A stretch of DNA of 64,000 bases from Amycolatopsis sp. EV170708-02-1 (GCF_022479115.1 NZ_CP092497.1:8122001-8186000), one strand, 5' to 3'; numbered from the stretch's first letter, positions 1-9,111 are shown. Translations and numbers: made by a program. The notes: generated from the letters alone by a model not told the origin.

Positions 1-1
1 G

Positions 2-73
2 TTCCAGGGCCACTGCGCGCCACAGCTGAACCTGGTCACCGAGGACGACAGCGATGAACGCAAGACAAGCTAA
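2..73 (+). CDS. C-terminal end of an upstream gene (partial)
   Basis: Reading from base 2 gives 23 codons ending FQGHCAPQLNLV... and DDSDERKTS before TAA at 71-73. Almost all third positions in this frame are G or C, as expected for coding DNA here, while the other two forward frames are AT-rich at that position or stop early. It would overlap the start of the next gene by 20 bp, so the two are probably co-transcribed. The fragment is too short to identify; a regulator of the exporter would be a reasonable guess only. Confidence 0.4.
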   Translation, partial: FQGHCAPQLNLVTEDDSDERKTS

Positions 74-1673
74 CCCCTGGGCCGCGCTTTCCGCGCTGTG
101 CCTGGGTTTCTTCATGATCCTGCTGGACACCACGATCGTTTCGACCGCGATCCCCGCGATGCTGCGCGAGCTCGGCGCCGGGCTGAACGCGATCGTCTGG
201 GTGATCAGCGTCTACCTGCTCACCTACGCGGTGCCGATGCTGTTCGCCAGCCGTCTCGGCGATCGCTTCGGCCCGAAACGCGTCTACCTGGCCGGGCTCG
301 TGGTGTTCACCCTGGCCTCGCTGTGGTGCGGCCTGTCCGGTTCGGTCGAAACGCTGATCGCGGCTCGCGCGGTGCAAGGCCTCGGCGCCGCTTTGATGAC
401 GCCGCAGACCCTGGCGTTCATCAGCCATCTGTTCCCGCCGTCGAAACGCGGCCCCGCGATGGGGCTCTGGAGCGGTGTCGCCGGGATCGCGGCCATCGTC
501 GGGCCGGTGCTCGGCGGCGTGCTCGTCGACCACCTCGGCTGGGAATGGATCTTCTTCGTCAACCTGCCGGTCGGCGTGGTCGCGATCGCGCTGGCGCTGC
601 TCAAGGTGCCGGACTGGCAGCCGAAGCACTCGCATTCCTTCGACGTCCCGGGGATCCTGCTCTCCGGCGCGGGCCTGTTCTGCGTCGTCTACGGCGTCCA
701 AAATGGACAGCACTACGACTGGGGCCGCGTGTTCGGGCCGATCACCGTGTTCGAGATCATCGGCGCCGGTATCGCGCTGCTGGTCGCTTTCGTGGTGTGG
801 CAACGGTTCAACCGTGAGGAACCGCTGCTGCCGCTGGGCGTCTTCGCGAACCGCAACTTCTCGGCCGGGGCGCTGACCGCGGTCACCGTCGGCTTCGCGA
901 TGACCGGCATGTTCCTGCCGCTGGTGATCTACATCCAGGCCGTGCTGGGCGAGTCGCCGACGATGTCCGGCCTGCTGTTCGCGCCGATGTCGTTGCTGGG
1001 CGGCCTGATCGGCCCGTTCGTCGGCCGCGCTTCGGACAAGGTCGACGGGAAGATCCTGCTGATCATCGGGCTGACCGCGCTGGGCGCGGGACTGGCGCTG
1101 GCGGCGCTGACCGCACGGGCGGGCGCGAACGCCTGGGCGCTCACCCCGGCGCTGCTGGTGGCGGGTTTCGGGATCGGGTTCATCTTCGCGCCGATGGGCA
1201 ATCTGGCGATGAGTTCCGTCGAACCGCGGCTCGTCGGCACCGCGTCGGGCATCTTCAACACCGCCCGGCAGGTCGGCGGCGTGCTCGGCAGCGCGGCCGT
1301 CGGTGTGCTGCTGCAGGCACGGATCAGCGCTTCGATCGCCGACGAGGCCGCGTCGGCCGCGAGCGCACTCCCGGAGCAGTACCGGGCGCCGTTCGCGGAA
1401 GGCGTCGCGAAGGCCGCGGAATCGACCGGGGAGTTCGGTTCTTCCGGGACGGCCGCGTTCCCCGGCCTGCCGTCCGGTGTCGCCGAGCAGGCTCAGCGGC
1501 TCGCGCTCGAATCCGTCCACAATGGACTCACCGACGCGGCACGGGTGACGCTGCTGCTCCCGGCCGCGGTGCTCGTGCTGGGCGTGCTCGCCGCGCTCAC
1601 CATGCGGAACACGCGGAACGCGCGGAGCCGGGCGCACCCACCAGTGCCCGAACCCGCCGCCAACGCCGCCTGA
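54..1673 (+). CDS. MFS drug:proton antiporter, DHA2 (14-TM, EmrB/QacA) family
   Basis: This 539-residue inner-membrane protein probably exports a drug or metabolite in exchange for protons. It opens with the family signature LDTTIVSTAIP (about residues 24-34), has motif A as GDRFGPKR (69-76), and the hydrophobic pattern fits 14 membrane spans, with a longer loop near residues 440-480. The length is typical of DHA2 members. The ATG at 54 follows a purine-rich GAGGACGA stretch and overlaps the end of the preceding reading frame, suggesting translational coupling. The substrate cannot be read from sequence. Transcription meets the convergent GH3 gene at a 46-nt palindrome just past the stop. Confidence 0.9.
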   Translation: MNARQANPWAALSALCLGFFMILLDTTIVSTAIPAMLRELGAGLNAIVWVISVYLLTYAVPMLFASRLGDRFGPKRVYLAGLVVFTLASLWCGLSGSVETLIAARAVQGLGAALMTPQTLAFISHLFPPSKRGPAMGLWSGVAGIAAIVGPVLGGVLVDHLGWEWIFFVNLPVGVVAIALALLKVPDWQPKHSHSFDVPGILLSGAGLFCVVYGVQNGQHYDWGRVFGPITVFEIIGAGIALLVAFVVWQRFNREEPLLPLGVFANRNFSAGALTAVTVGFAMTGMFLPLVIYIQAVLGESPTMSGLLFAPMSLLGGLIGPFVGRASDKVDGKILLIIGLTALGAGLALAALTARAGANAWALTPALLVAGFGIGFIFAPMGNLAMSSVEPRLVGTASGIFNTARQVGGVLGSAAVGVLLQARISASIADEAASAASALPEQYRAPFAEGVAKAAESTGEFGSSGTAAFPGLPSGVAEQAQRLALESVHNGLTDAARVTLLLPAAVLVLGVLAALTMRNTRNARSRAHPPVPEPAANAA

Positions 1674-1681
1674 CCTCACGT

Positions 1682-1727
1682 CTCGTGAGTGGCAAGGACG
1701 GTTCTAACCGTCCTTGCCACTCACGAG
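1682..1727. terminator. Family A palindrome between convergent genes
   Basis: Two perfect 22-base arms (CTCGTGAGTGGCAAGG... and its complement) enclose a 2-nt loop. There is no U tract on either strand. The element sits between the stop codons of the convergent MFS and GH3 genes, and near-identical copies lie at 56958-57003 and 63947-63992, so it is a repeated element that probably works as a bidirectional terminator. Confidence 0.75.
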
Positions 1728-1730
1728 GTC

Positions 1731-3587
1731 CTACCGGCGGTACCGCAGGCCGTAGCCGTACGGGTACAGCGCCTTCTTGCCGTCACCGACGTTCACCGGT
1801 TCCTGCGCCGCGCTGACAGGCCAGCTGAACGTCAGCTTCCCGGTCGGGTTGTAGTCGCCGTAAAGGACATCGGCGACACCGGCGCCTTCGCTGCCCGGAA
1901 GCCAGGCCGCGAGGAGCCCGTCGAACTGCGGCAGCTGCGCGGCGATGTCGAGCGGGCGGCCGGACACGGTCACCACGACGACCGGGACGCCGGAGGCCTT
2001 CAGTTTGGCGATCGTGGCGAGGTCTTCCGCGTCGAGTCCGAAGCCGTTCGGCCGGTCTCCCTGTCCTTCGGCATACGGCGTTTCGCCCACCACTGCGACG
2101 GCGACCTGGTAGCTGCCGTCGATTCCGTTACCCGCACGGTCATAGGTCACCGTGGTTCCCTTCCCCGCCCCCGACTTGATGCCGTCGAGGATGGTCGTGC
2201 CCGGGATCACCGGGCCGCTCTGTCCCTGCCAGGTGAGAGTCCAGCCGCCCGCCTGGTTGCCGATGTCGTTCGCGTTCTTGCCCGCGACGAAGATCTTGTT
2301 GTTCTTCTTCGCCAGCGGAAGCACACCGTCGTTCTTCAGCAGCACCTGGGATTCGCGGACGGCCTGCCGGGCCAGTTCGCGATGTTCCTTGCCGCCGAAC
2401 GTCTTCTGGAGCGAACGGTCGGTGTACGGACGCTCGAACAAGCCGAGCTCGAACTTCTCCGCCAGGATGCGGCGGTTCGCGTCGTCGATCCGGTCGCGCG
2501 AGACACGCCCCGCCTCGACTTCGGCCTTGAGGTACGCGATGAACTGCGGCGCGTCCCACGGGACCATGAACATGTCGATGCCCGCGTTGACCGAGAGCCG
2601 CACTTCTTCGGGAGTGAAGCCCTCCTTGCCGTCGATCTGGTTGATCGCGTTGTAATCCGAGATCACCAGCCCCCGGAACCGCAGTTCCTTCTTGAGAACG
2701 TCGGTGATCAGGTACTTCTGGGCGTGCATGCGCACTCCCTGGAAGCTGGAGAACGAGATCATCACCGAGCCGACGCCGCGGTCGATCGCCTCGCGGAACG
2801 GCGGCAGATGGATCTGGCGCAGTTCGCGTTCGCTGATCTCGGTATCGCCCTGGTCGACACCGTTCGTCGTGCCACCGTCGCCGACGTAGTGTTTCGCCGT
2901 CGCGAGCACGGATCCCGGTTTCTCGCCTAGCCTGCGCCCCTGAAGCCCGGTGATGGCCGACGCGTTCGAGATGGCGTCACGCGGGGATTCGCCGAAGGAT
3001 TCGTAGGTCCGCCCCCAACGGTCGTCACGGGCGACGCACAGACACGGCGAAAAGTCCCACTGCGGACCGGTTCCGGCGACTTCCAGCGCCGTCGCCCGGC
3101 CGATCTTTTCGACCAGGCGCGGGTTGTTCGCGGCGCCGAGGCCGATGTTGTGCGGGAAGATCGTGGCGCCGTAGACGTTGTTGTGGCCGTGCACGGCGTC
3201 GACGCCGTAGATCGTGGGAATGCCGAGCGGCGTCGAGACCGCCGCCTTCTGATACGAGTCGACCATGTCGGCCCACCCGTTCGGCGTGTTGCTGGCCGGC
3301 ACCGAACCGCCGCCGGAGAGCAGGGACCCCAGTTTGAGCGCGGCGGCCTGGTCTGGCGTGACCGCGCCGCGTTCGGCCTGCGTCATCTGGCCGATCTTGT
3401 CGTCGAGACTCATCCGCTTGAGCAGGTCGTTCACCCGCGCGGACGTCGACGCGTGCGGGTTCTTGTAAAGCGGTCCCGGGGCGGCGGACGCCGCCGGGGC
3501 GAGGGCCGAACCGGCCAGGAGCAGTCCTGCGAGCACTGTGGTTTGCGTCGTGCGAAGAGATCTTCTGACGCGGAGGCGGGGCGGCAT
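1731..3587 (-). CDS. Secreted glycoside hydrolase family 3 (beta-glucosidase type)
   Basis: The 618-residue product should hydrolyse beta-linked glucosides or oligosaccharides outside the cell. A basic N terminus (PPRLRVRRSLR) precedes a hydrophobic stretch and an AASA-AP cleavage site near residue 36. The GH3 barrel shows AKHYVGDGGT (about 231-240) and the nucleophile motif LVISDYNAI with Asp311; the C-terminal alpha/beta sandwich includes VAVVGETPYAEGQGDRP. The ATG at 3587 is chosen over the longer frame because GGAGG lies 5 nt upstream and the signal peptide starts there. It diverges from maf. Exact specificity (glucoside or xyloside) is open. Confidence 0.9.
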   Translation of the reverse strand: MPPRLRVRRSLRTTQTTVLAGLLLAGSALAPAASAAPGPLYKNPHASTSARVNDLLKRMSLDDKIGQMTQAERGAVTPDQAAALKLGSLLSGGGSVPASNTPNGWADMVDSYQKAAVSTPLGIPTIYGVDAVHGHNNVYGATIFPHNIGLGAANNPRLVEKIGRATALEVAGTGPQWDFSPCLCVARDDRWGRTYESFGESPRDAISNASAITGLQGRRLGEKPGSVLATAKHYVGDGGTTNGVDQGDTEISERELRQIHLPPFREAIDRGVGSVMISFSSFQGVRMHAQKYLITDVLKKELRFRGLVISDYNAINQIDGKEGFTPEEVRLSVNAGIDMFMVPWDAPQFIAYLKAEVEAGRVSRDRIDDANRRILAEKFELGLFERPYTDRSLQKTFGGKEHRELARQAVRESQVLLKNDGVLPLAKKNNKIFVAGKNANDIGNQAGGWTLTWQGQSGPVIPGTTILDGIKSGAGKGTTVTYDRAGNGIDGSYQVAVAVVGETPYAEGQGDRPNGFGLDAEDLATIAKLKASGVPVVVVTVSGRPLDIAAQLPQFDGLLAAWLPGSEGAGVADVLYGDYNPTGKLTFSWPVSAAQEPVNVGDGKKALYPYGYGLRYRR

Positions 3588-3702
3588 TGGTTCCTCCGTA
3601 GCTCGAACAATCCATATGTTGCGCGCCACAACAAACTAACTCCACGGTCGGGTGTTCCAGGTCACAATCGGGCAACGACGAGCCGTCGAGTACCTTCCTC
3701 AC

Positions 3703-4328
3703 GTGCGTTTCGTTCTCGCGTCCCAGTCCCCCGCCCGCCTCGGTGTCCTGCGTTCCGCCGGCTTCGATCCGAGCGTCGTCGTGTCCGGCGTCGACGAGGA
3801 CGCGGTGGCCGCGTCCCTGACCGACCCGGCCCCGAAGAGCTGGTCCGCGCGCTCGCCGCGACGAAGGCCGAAGCGGTTTTCGAGACCCTCGGCGGCCACA
3901 CCGACATGGTCATCGTGGGCTGCGATTCGATGCTGTCGATCAACGGCGAAATGGTCGGGAAGCCGATCACACCGGAAGCCGCGCGCGAGCGCTGGGCGTC
4001 GATGGCGGGCAAAACCGGTGAACTCCTGACCGGCCACGCGATCATCCGCGTCGAGAACGGCGAGAAGACGAAGGAAGCGTCCGGAACCGAAGGCACCACT
4101 GTTCGCTTCGGCACACCGTCGCAAGAAGAGATCGAGGCGTACATCGCCTCCGGAGAGCCGCTTCAGGTGGCCGGCGGCTTCACCCTCGACGGGCTCGGCG
4201 GCTGGTTCATCGAGGGAATCGACGGTGACTTCTCGAGCGTCATCGGCATCAGCCTGCCGCTGACCCGGCGTTTGCTGACGGAGGTCGGGGTGAGCGTCAT
4301 CGATCTGTGGACCCGTCCCGCATCCTGA
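3703..4328 (+). pseudogene. maf: maf, nucleoside triphosphate pyrophosphatase, with a one-base frameshift
   Basis: Maf-family proteins hydrolyse non-canonical nucleoside triphosphates and have been linked to septum control. The first part, from GTG 3703, reads [21 protein letters not shown] and contains the SQSPAR signature. After SLTDPA the frame is lost, and the continuation [15 protein letters not shown]... to TRPAS lies in another frame. The break is at 3830-3834, where GGCCCCGAA needs one more C to give DPAPEEL. Joined, the protein would be about 209 residues, normal for Maf. Either the gene is newly inactivated or a base was dropped from a C run. The neighbourhood of maf and accA3 resembles Mycobacterium. 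Confidence 0.8.
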
Positions 4329-4372
4329 GACGACTCCCACACGATCGGGTGATCCGGAAGAGTCCTGCCTCG

Positions 4373-4393
4373 CCGAACGTTCTTCACGTTCGG
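4373..4393 (+). terminator. Short hairpin after maf
   Basis: CCGAACGT and ACGTTCGG form an 8-bp stem around a 5-nt loop in the 100-bp gap between maf and the symporter gene. There is no U tract. It could be a weak terminator or part of the symporter leader. Confidence 0.4.
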
Positions 4394-4428
4394 GTAATCA
4401 GGAAACTTTCACGCACCGGAGTCGCCCC

Positions 4429-5784
4429 GTGTCTTTCATTCGGACCTATACAAGGCCAAGGGTCTTCGCGGCGGCGGTCCTCGGCTCGCTCGTCGTGGGC
4501 GCCCTGCTCGGCGTCCTCGCCAGGACGACCGAGGCGAGCTGGCTGACCGACCTGCTCGACCAGATCGGCACGATCTTCACGACGCTGCTGCAGATCGCGG
4601 TGATCCCGCTGGTCTTCACGGCGATCGTGGTCGGCATCAACAGCCTGCGCAACCTCGGCGGCGGCAAGAAGGCCGCGCGGCTGGGCGGCAAGACCGTCCT
4701 GTGGTTCGCGATCACCTCGTTCATCGCGTCGCTGATCGGCATCGCCGTCGCGAAGCTGTTCAACCCGGGCAGCGGCGGTCTCGGCGAAGGTGTCGCCGCG
4801 ACCGCGAAGAACGCGGACAAGGCCACCAAGAGCGTCGACAACTGGGGCTCCTGGAGCGCCTTCGTCGAAGGCTTCCTGCCGAAGAACTTCTTCGCCGCCT
4901 TCACCGAAGGCTCGACGCTTCAGGTGCTGTTCCTCGCCGTGCTGATCGGCGCGGCGGCCTACAGCCTCGGCGACAAGGCCAAGCCGTTCGTCGACTTCAC
5001 CACCAGCGTCTTCGAGATCATCCAGCGCTACCTCGGCTGGATCGTCCGGCTCGCCCCCATCGGCATCATCGGCCTGATCGGCGCCGCGGTCGCGAACTAC
5101 GGTGACGCCCTGTTCCGGCCGCTGTTCACCACCACTCTCGCGGTGTACGTCGGCTGCCTCGTCGTGCTGCTGGTGGTCTACCCGATCCTGCTGCAGTTCG
5201 TGGCGAAGGTCAGCCCGCTGAAGTTCTTCTCGAAGGCGGGCACGGCGATCCAGTTCGCGTTCGCTTCGCAGTCTTCGGCCGCGACACTGCCCCTCACCCG
5301 GCAGTCCGCCGTGAACCTGGGCGTCCAGCCCGCGTACGCCGCCTTCGCGACTCCGCTGGGCAGCGCCACGAAGATGGACGGCTGCGCCGCGGTGTTCCCC
5401 GCGATCGGCGCCATCTTCATCGCGAACCTGTCCGGGGTCTCGCTGAACATCTGGCAGTACGTCGGGATCGTCGTGGTCGCCGTCCTCGGCGCGCTGGCCA
5501 CCGCGGGCACCACCGGCTGGCTGACCGCACTGACCCTGACCACCGCGTTCATCGGGCTCGACGCGCAGCAGGTGGCGCTCGGGATCGCGCTGATCTACTC
5601 GGTGAACCCGATCATGGACATGATGCGGACCGCGACCAACGTCGCGGGCCAGATCGTCGTGCCGGTGGTCGTCGCCCGCGGCGAAGGCCTTCTGGACGAC
5701 GAAGTGCTCAACTCGCCGACGGACCCTTCGCCGACCGAGAGCGGCACCGCCTCCGCGAAGGAGCCTGCCACGGCTGGGGCGTGA
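4429..5784 (+). CDS. Dicarboxylate/amino acid:cation symporter (DAACS, GltP/DctA family)
   Basis: This 451-residue inner-membrane carrier imports dicarboxylates or acidic amino acids with Na+ or H+. The family hallmarks are visible: the serine-rich re-entrant loop SQSSAATLPLT, and PLGSATKMDGCA, equivalent to the usual P-G-A-T-x-N-M-D-G motif. The cytoplasmic tail is long and polar (about 35 residues after VPVVVARGEG). GTG at 4429 is supported by CCGGAG about 8 nt upstream. The motif variants (SATKMDG rather than ATINMDG) put it in a divergent subgroup, so glutamate specificity should not be assumed. Confidence 0.88.
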   Translation: MSFIRTYTRPRVFAAAVLGSLVVGALLGVLARTTEASWLTDLLDQIGTIFTTLLQIAVIPLVFTAIVVGINSLRNLGGGKKAARLGGKTVLWFAITSFIASLIGIAVAKLFNPGSGGLGEGVAATAKNADKATKSVDNWGSWSAFVEGFLPKNFFAAFTEGSTLQVLFLAVLIGAAAYSLGDKAKPFVDFTTSVFEIIQRYLGWIVRLAPIGIIGLIGAAVANYGDALFRPLFTTTLAVYVGCLVVLLVVYPILLQFVAKVSPLKFFSKAGTAIQFAFASQSSAATLPLTRQSAVNLGVQPAYAAFATPLGSATKMDGCAAVFPAIGAIFIANLSGVSLNIWQYVGIVVVAVLGALATAGTTGWLTALTLTTAFIGLDAQQVALGIALIYSVNPIMDMMRTATNVAGQIVVPVVVARGEGLLDDEVLNSPTDPSPTESGTASAKEPATAGA

Positions 5785-6086
5785 GGTCCTTTGACGGTCC
5801 GTGAAGGCCTCCTTGAGGGACCAGAAGTCCGTGAGGGCCCCTTGCCTACCTTGAGGGTAGGGAAGGAGGCCCTCACGGACATCGCCTCTCGCACATCCCA
5901 GCCCAGGTGGTAGCAAAGGTCCCTTGCTCTCCGCACTGTGGCGACTGTGTGGATTTCGGGGCATCCAGCGCACCAAAATCCACACAGTCCGTATGCGTCA
6001 GTACAGGTGTGGCGAAATAGAGACACTCAACGTCCCTATTTCCACACACCCCAGCCCGAGTGGTAGCAAAGGTCCCTTGCTCCCCC
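5785..6086. repeat. Repeat-rich gap between convergent genes
   Basis: I find no gene in these 302 bases. In order they hold an unpaired copy of the family B arm (5797-5820), a long family B hairpin (5827-5880), a 36-nt direct repeat (5897-5932), a 14-bp perfect stem (5943-5956 with 5976-5989), a second stem with one bulge (6006-6020 with 6036-6050), and a second copy of the direct repeat (6049-6085). The two hairpins have unusually AT-rich arms, such as TGTGTGGATTT, for this genome. Confidence 0.75.
5827..5880. terminator. Family B hairpin downstream of the symporter gene
   Basis: The outer arms GTCCGTGAGGGCC and GGCCCTCACGGAC pair, with further pairing inside (CTACC with GGTAG). It is related to the hairpins at 16402-16452 and 46103-46157, and like them it lies between convergent genes. 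Confidence 0.6.
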
Positions 6087-6803
6087 TCAGGGGCAGGCCC
6101 GCAGATCCGCCTTCGTCAGCCGCACCTCCGGCCACCCCCGCAGCTCCGAAGGCGCGGTGTACCGGCGCGTGCAGCCCACCGAGCCGCGGGCGACGTCGTA
6201 GACCTCCGCGAGCACCGGCGCCGCCTGGCACCGGGCCGACCCGGACTGCGCGCCGGGGCACTCGTGCCGCACGACGATGACGTCCGCGACCCCGTCGGCG
6301 GTCACGTCGCCCAGTGCGACCGTCCCGGCGTCGGAGAAATACGGCTTCCCGGTGTCCCGCCAGATCCCGCCGCGCGCGACGAACAGTTCGCCCGCCGTGC
6401 CGCCGCCCGTCTCGCCGCGCACCAGGCACACCGGCGTCGCGCCGTCGACACAACGCAGAGAATCGCCCTTCAGGGTGACCCCCATGTCGTTGATCATCAG
6501 CGGGTACGCGGTGTCCGCCCCGATCCGGACCACCCCCTGCTTCCCCGCGCCGTCGGCCAGGAGCACCACGGGCAGCCCGCCGACGGTCATCGCGCCGATC
6601 TCCCGGCAGGCCGAGTCGCCACAGTTGACACCGGGCGCGCTCGGGGCGCCGTCGGACACCGGAGGCACGCCGGGGTCGCCGGCGGGCGTCGGCGAGGCCG
6701 GGCGGAGCAGGATCACGGCCACGATCACGCCCGCCGTCACCACCACCGCCAGCAGCGCGGTGAACAGCACGGATCTCGGCGCCCGCGCTTCCTGTGTCCG
6801 CAT
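6087..6803 (-). CDS. Membrane-anchored exported protein with an FG-GAP/VCBS-like segment
   Basis: The 238-residue product has a short cytoplasmic N terminus, one transmembrane helix (about residues 12-34, VLFTALLAVVVTAGVIVAVILL) and a Pro/Gly-rich linker. An extracytoplasmic domain follows that contains several cysteines likely to form disulphides (CGDSAC, CVDGATPVC, CPGAQSGSARC). The segment TVALGDVTADGVADVIVV resembles the calcium-binding loop of FG-GAP/VCBS repeats (DVTADGVAD). I do not recognise a specific family or function. ATG at 6803 faces the divergent small gene 50 nt away. Confidence 0.65.
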   Translation of the reverse strand: MRTQEARAPRSVLFTALLAVVVTAGVIVAVILLRPASPTPAGDPGVPPVSDGAPSAPGVNCGDSACREIGAMTVGGLPVVLLADGAGKQGVVRIGADTAYPLMINDMGVTLKGDSLRCVDGATPVCLVRGETGGGTAGELFVARGGIWRDTGKPYFSDAGTVALGDVTADGVADVIVVRHECPGAQSGSARCQAAPVLAEVYDVARGSVGCTRRYTAPSELRGWPEVRLTKADLRACP

Positions 6804-6841
6804 ATCCGAGAGCGTAAGTGATCTAGCGCAGAGTGCACGTC

Positions 6842-6853
6842 TATGTTGTTCCT
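6842..6853 (+). promoter_or_regulatory. -10 box of a probable leaderless promoter
   Basis: TATGTT at 6842-6847 ends 6 nt before GTG 6854. There is no Shine-Dalgarno sequence before either candidate start, which favours a leaderless transcript from 6854. Confidence 0.5.
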
Positions 6854-7138
6854 GTGACGAACCCCGGACTGCCCAGCGCCCTGTTCCTTCCGACGGCGAA
6901 GAAGCCGAAGGACTACACGAGCGCGGAGATCGAACTCCGCGCGACCAAGGACGGCCGGATGGCGTTGATCGCCTTCAGCTCCGTGCAGCGCCTGGTCGAG
7001 TGCTGCGGGCCGCACCAGCCGTGGGCACTGGTGAAATCCGAGCACCTCGGCCGGGTCCACCAGGCCCAGCCGTACGACCTCATCGTGCTCGATTCCGATC
7101 TTCCGGAAGAACTGCGGCACCGCGAAGCCCTGGTGTAG
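6854..7138 (+). CDS. Small conserved actinobacterial protein (SAV_915-like)
   Basis: The product is 94 residues, starts VTNPGLPSALFLPTAKKPKD and has no signal peptide or membrane span. A central segment, VQRLVECCGPHQPWALV, carries two adjacent cysteines. Composition and layout recall the small SAV_915-type proteins of actinomycetes, whose role is unknown; I put this at even odds. A longer start, GTG 6833, is possible, but the TATGTT box 6 nt upstream of GTG 6854 favours the shorter form. After the stop, a second, diverged copy of its last eleven codons is present (see 7148-7180). Confidence 0.6.
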   Translation: MTNPGLPSALFLPTAKKPKDYTSAEIELRATKDGRMALIAFSSVQRLVECCGPHQPWALVKSEHLGRVHQAQPYDLIVLDSDLPEELRHREALV

Positions 7139-7147
7139 GGCCTGTTA

Positions 7148-7180
7148 GAAGAACTACGCCACCGCGAGTCCTTGCTATAA
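7148..7180 (+). pseudogene. Remnant copying the tail of the preceding small gene
   Basis: Bases 7148-7180 read EELRHRESLL then TAA, against EELRHREALV then TAG at 7106-7138, offset by exactly 42 nt and in the same frame. Most differences are at third codon positions (CTG/CTA, CGG/CGC, GAA/GAG). This is the pattern of a once-translated paralogue, so it is probably the stub of a deleted tandem copy. Confidence 0.55.
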
Positions 7181-7287
7181 ACAGTGTCACCGGGTGGCCT
7201 TGCTCTCACTAATCAGAGCGGGAACTTCCGTAAACTGCTGCGGAGCCGCATCGGGGCGGCCCGACGTGCGAACGCAGGAGGTACGGC

Positions 7288-9078
7288 GTGACCGAGCAGG
7301 CCGGCACAGGTGGTCCGGTGACCAAGATCCTGATCGCGAACCGCGGTGAAATCGCGGTCCGGGTGATCAGGGCGGCGAAGGACGCCGGGCTGACCAGCGT
7401 CGCCGTCTACGCCGATCCTGACCGCGACGCACCCCACGTGCGCCTCGCGGACGAGGCCTTCGCGCTCGGCGGCACCACCGCGGCCGAGAGCTACCTCGTC
7501 TTCGACAAGCTGCTCGACGCCGCCAAGCGGTCGGGCGCGGATTCGGTCCACCCCGGCTACGGGTTCCTCTCCGAGAACGCCGACTTCGCCCAGGCGGTCA
7601 TCGACGCCGGGCTGACCTGGATCGGGCCGAGCCCGCAGGCCATCCGCGACCTCGGGGACAAGGTCACCGCGCGCCATATCGCGCTGCGTGCCGGCGCCCC
7701 GCTCGTGCCCGGCACGAAGGACCCCGTCGCGAACGCAGACGAAATCATCGCCTTCGCCGACGAGCACGGCCTGCCCGTCGCGATCAAGGCGGCGTTCGGC
7801 GGTGGCGGCCGCGGTCTGAAGGTCGCCCGCACCCGCGAAGAGATCCCGGAGCTCTTCGAATCGGCGACGCGTGAAGCGATCTCCGCCTTCGGCCGCGGCG
7901 AATGCTTCGTCGAGCGCTACCTGGACAAGCCGCGCCACGTCGAGGCCCAGGTCCTCGCCGACCAGCACGGCAACGCCATCGTCGTCGGCACCCGCGACTG
8001 CTCGCTGCAGCGCCGCCACCAGAAGCTGGTCGAAGAGGCGCCCGCGCCGTTCCTGACCGACGAGCAGCGCAAGCGCATCCACGAATCCGCGAAGGCGATC
8101 TGCAAGGAAGCCGGCTACTACGGCGCCGGGACGGTCGAGTACCTCGTCGCCGTCGACGGCACGATCTCGTTCCTCGAGGTCAACACGCGCCTGCAGGTCG
8201 AGCACCCGGTGTCCGAGGAGACCACGGGCCTCGACCTCGTGCGTGAGATGTTCCGCATCGCGCGCGGAGAGAAGCTGCGCATCACCGAGGACCCGGAGCC
8301 GCGCGGCCACTCGATCGAGTTCCGGATCAACGGCGAGGACGCCGGCCGCGGCTTCCTGCCCGCTCCCGGCACCGTGACGAAGTTCGTCGCGCCGAACGGC
8401 CCCGGTGTCCGCGTCGACTCGGGCGTCGAGTCCGGCAGTGTCATCGGCGGCCAGTTCGACTCGATGCTCGCGAAGCTGATCGTCACCGGCTCGGACCGGC
8501 AGAACGCGCTCGAGCGCAGCCGCCGCGCGCTGGCCGAGATGGTCGCCGACGGGATGGCGACGGTGCTGCCGTTCCACCGCGTGATCGTGGACGACCCGGC
8601 CTTCATCGGCGACGAGAACGGTTTCAGCGTCCACACCCGCTGGATCGAGACCGAGTTCGAGAACACCATCGAGCCGTTCGTGGCGCCGGAAACCGTCGAG
8701 GCCGAGGAAGAGCAGCCTCGGCAGAACGTGGTCGTCGAGGTCGGCGGCCGACGGCTCGAAGTGTCGCTCCCCGGCGGTTTCTCGCTCGACGCCGGTGGCG
8801 GCGGGACGGCCGTGAAGGCCAAGCCGCGCAAGCGGGCGGGCGGTACCAAGGCCGCGGTGAGCGGCGACGCGGTCACCGCGCCGATGCAGGGCACCATCGT
8901 CAAGGTCGCCGTCGAAGAGGGCCAGCGCGTCGAAGCGGGCGAGCTGGTCGTCGTGCTCGAAGCGATGAAGATGGAGAACCCGGTCACCGCGCACAAAGCG
9001 GGCACCGTGACCGGCCTTTCGGTCGAGGTCGGCGCCGCGGTGACGCAGGGAACGCAGCTGTTCGAGCTCAAAGACTGA
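7288..9078 (+). CDS. accA3: Acetyl-/propionyl-CoA carboxylase alpha subunit (biotin carboxylase plus BCCP)
   Basis: This 596-residue protein carboxylates its own biotin using ATP and bicarbonate, then supplies carboxyl groups to a separate AccD-type transferase for malonyl-CoA or methylmalonyl-CoA formation. The biotin carboxylase domain starts [13 protein letters not shown] and has the ATP-grasp glycine loop [12 protein letters not shown] and the catalytic [15 protein letters not shown]. The C-terminal BCCP domain has EAMKMEN with the biotinyl lysine at about residue 561. GTG 7288 is preceded by a strong AGGAGGT. Length and layout match AccA3 of mycobacteria. No AccD gene is in this window, so its partner lies elsewhere. 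Confidence 0.95.
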   Translation: MTEQAGTGGPVTKILIANRGEIAVRVIRAAKDAGLTSVAVYADPDRDAPHVRLADEAFALGGTTAAESYLVFDKLLDAAKRSGADSVHPGYGFLSENADFAQAVIDAGLTWIGPSPQAIRDLGDKVTARHIALRAGAPLVPGTKDPVANADEIIAFADEHGLPVAIKAAFGGGGRGLKVARTREEIPELFESATREAISAFGRGECFVERYLDKPRHVEAQVLADQHGNAIVVGTRDCSLQRRHQKLVEEAPAPFLTDEQRKRIHESAKAICKEAGYYGAGTVEYLVAVDGTISFLEVNTRLQVEHPVSEETTGLDLVREMFRIARGEKLRITEDPEPRGHSIEFRINGEDAGRGFLPAPGTVTKFVAPNGPGVRVDSGVESGSVIGGQFDSMLAKLIVTGSDRQNALERSRRALAEMVADGMATVLPFHRVIVDDPAFIGDENGFSVHTRWIETEFENTIEPFVAPETVEAEEEQPRQNVVVEVGGRRLEVSLPGGFSLDAGGGGTAVKAKPRKRAGGTKAAVSGDAVTAPMQGTIVKVAVEEGQRVEAGELVVVLEAMKMENPVTAHKAGTVTGLSVEVGAAVTQGTQLFELKD

Positions 9079-9111
9079 CGAATGTCGTGGTTGACGGGGC
9101 CTCGCCCGGCC

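Noticed and set aside
36..1679. Long open frame on the minus strand opposite the MFS gene (547 codons)
   Set aside because: It is a shadow of the high-GC coding strand: the translation is a low-complexity Arg/Gln/Asp/His string with no domain, and the plus strand encodes a clear MFS protein. The same applies to other long antisense frames, for example opposite accA3, mutB and the deoC-ALDH genes.
3825..3840. Programmed -1 frameshifting in maf
   Set aside because: A -1 slip at GCC CCG would give the right protein, but the site is not a standard slippery heptamer, Maf is not known to use recoding, and glpD shows a similar break in a GC run. An indel or base-calling error is simpler.
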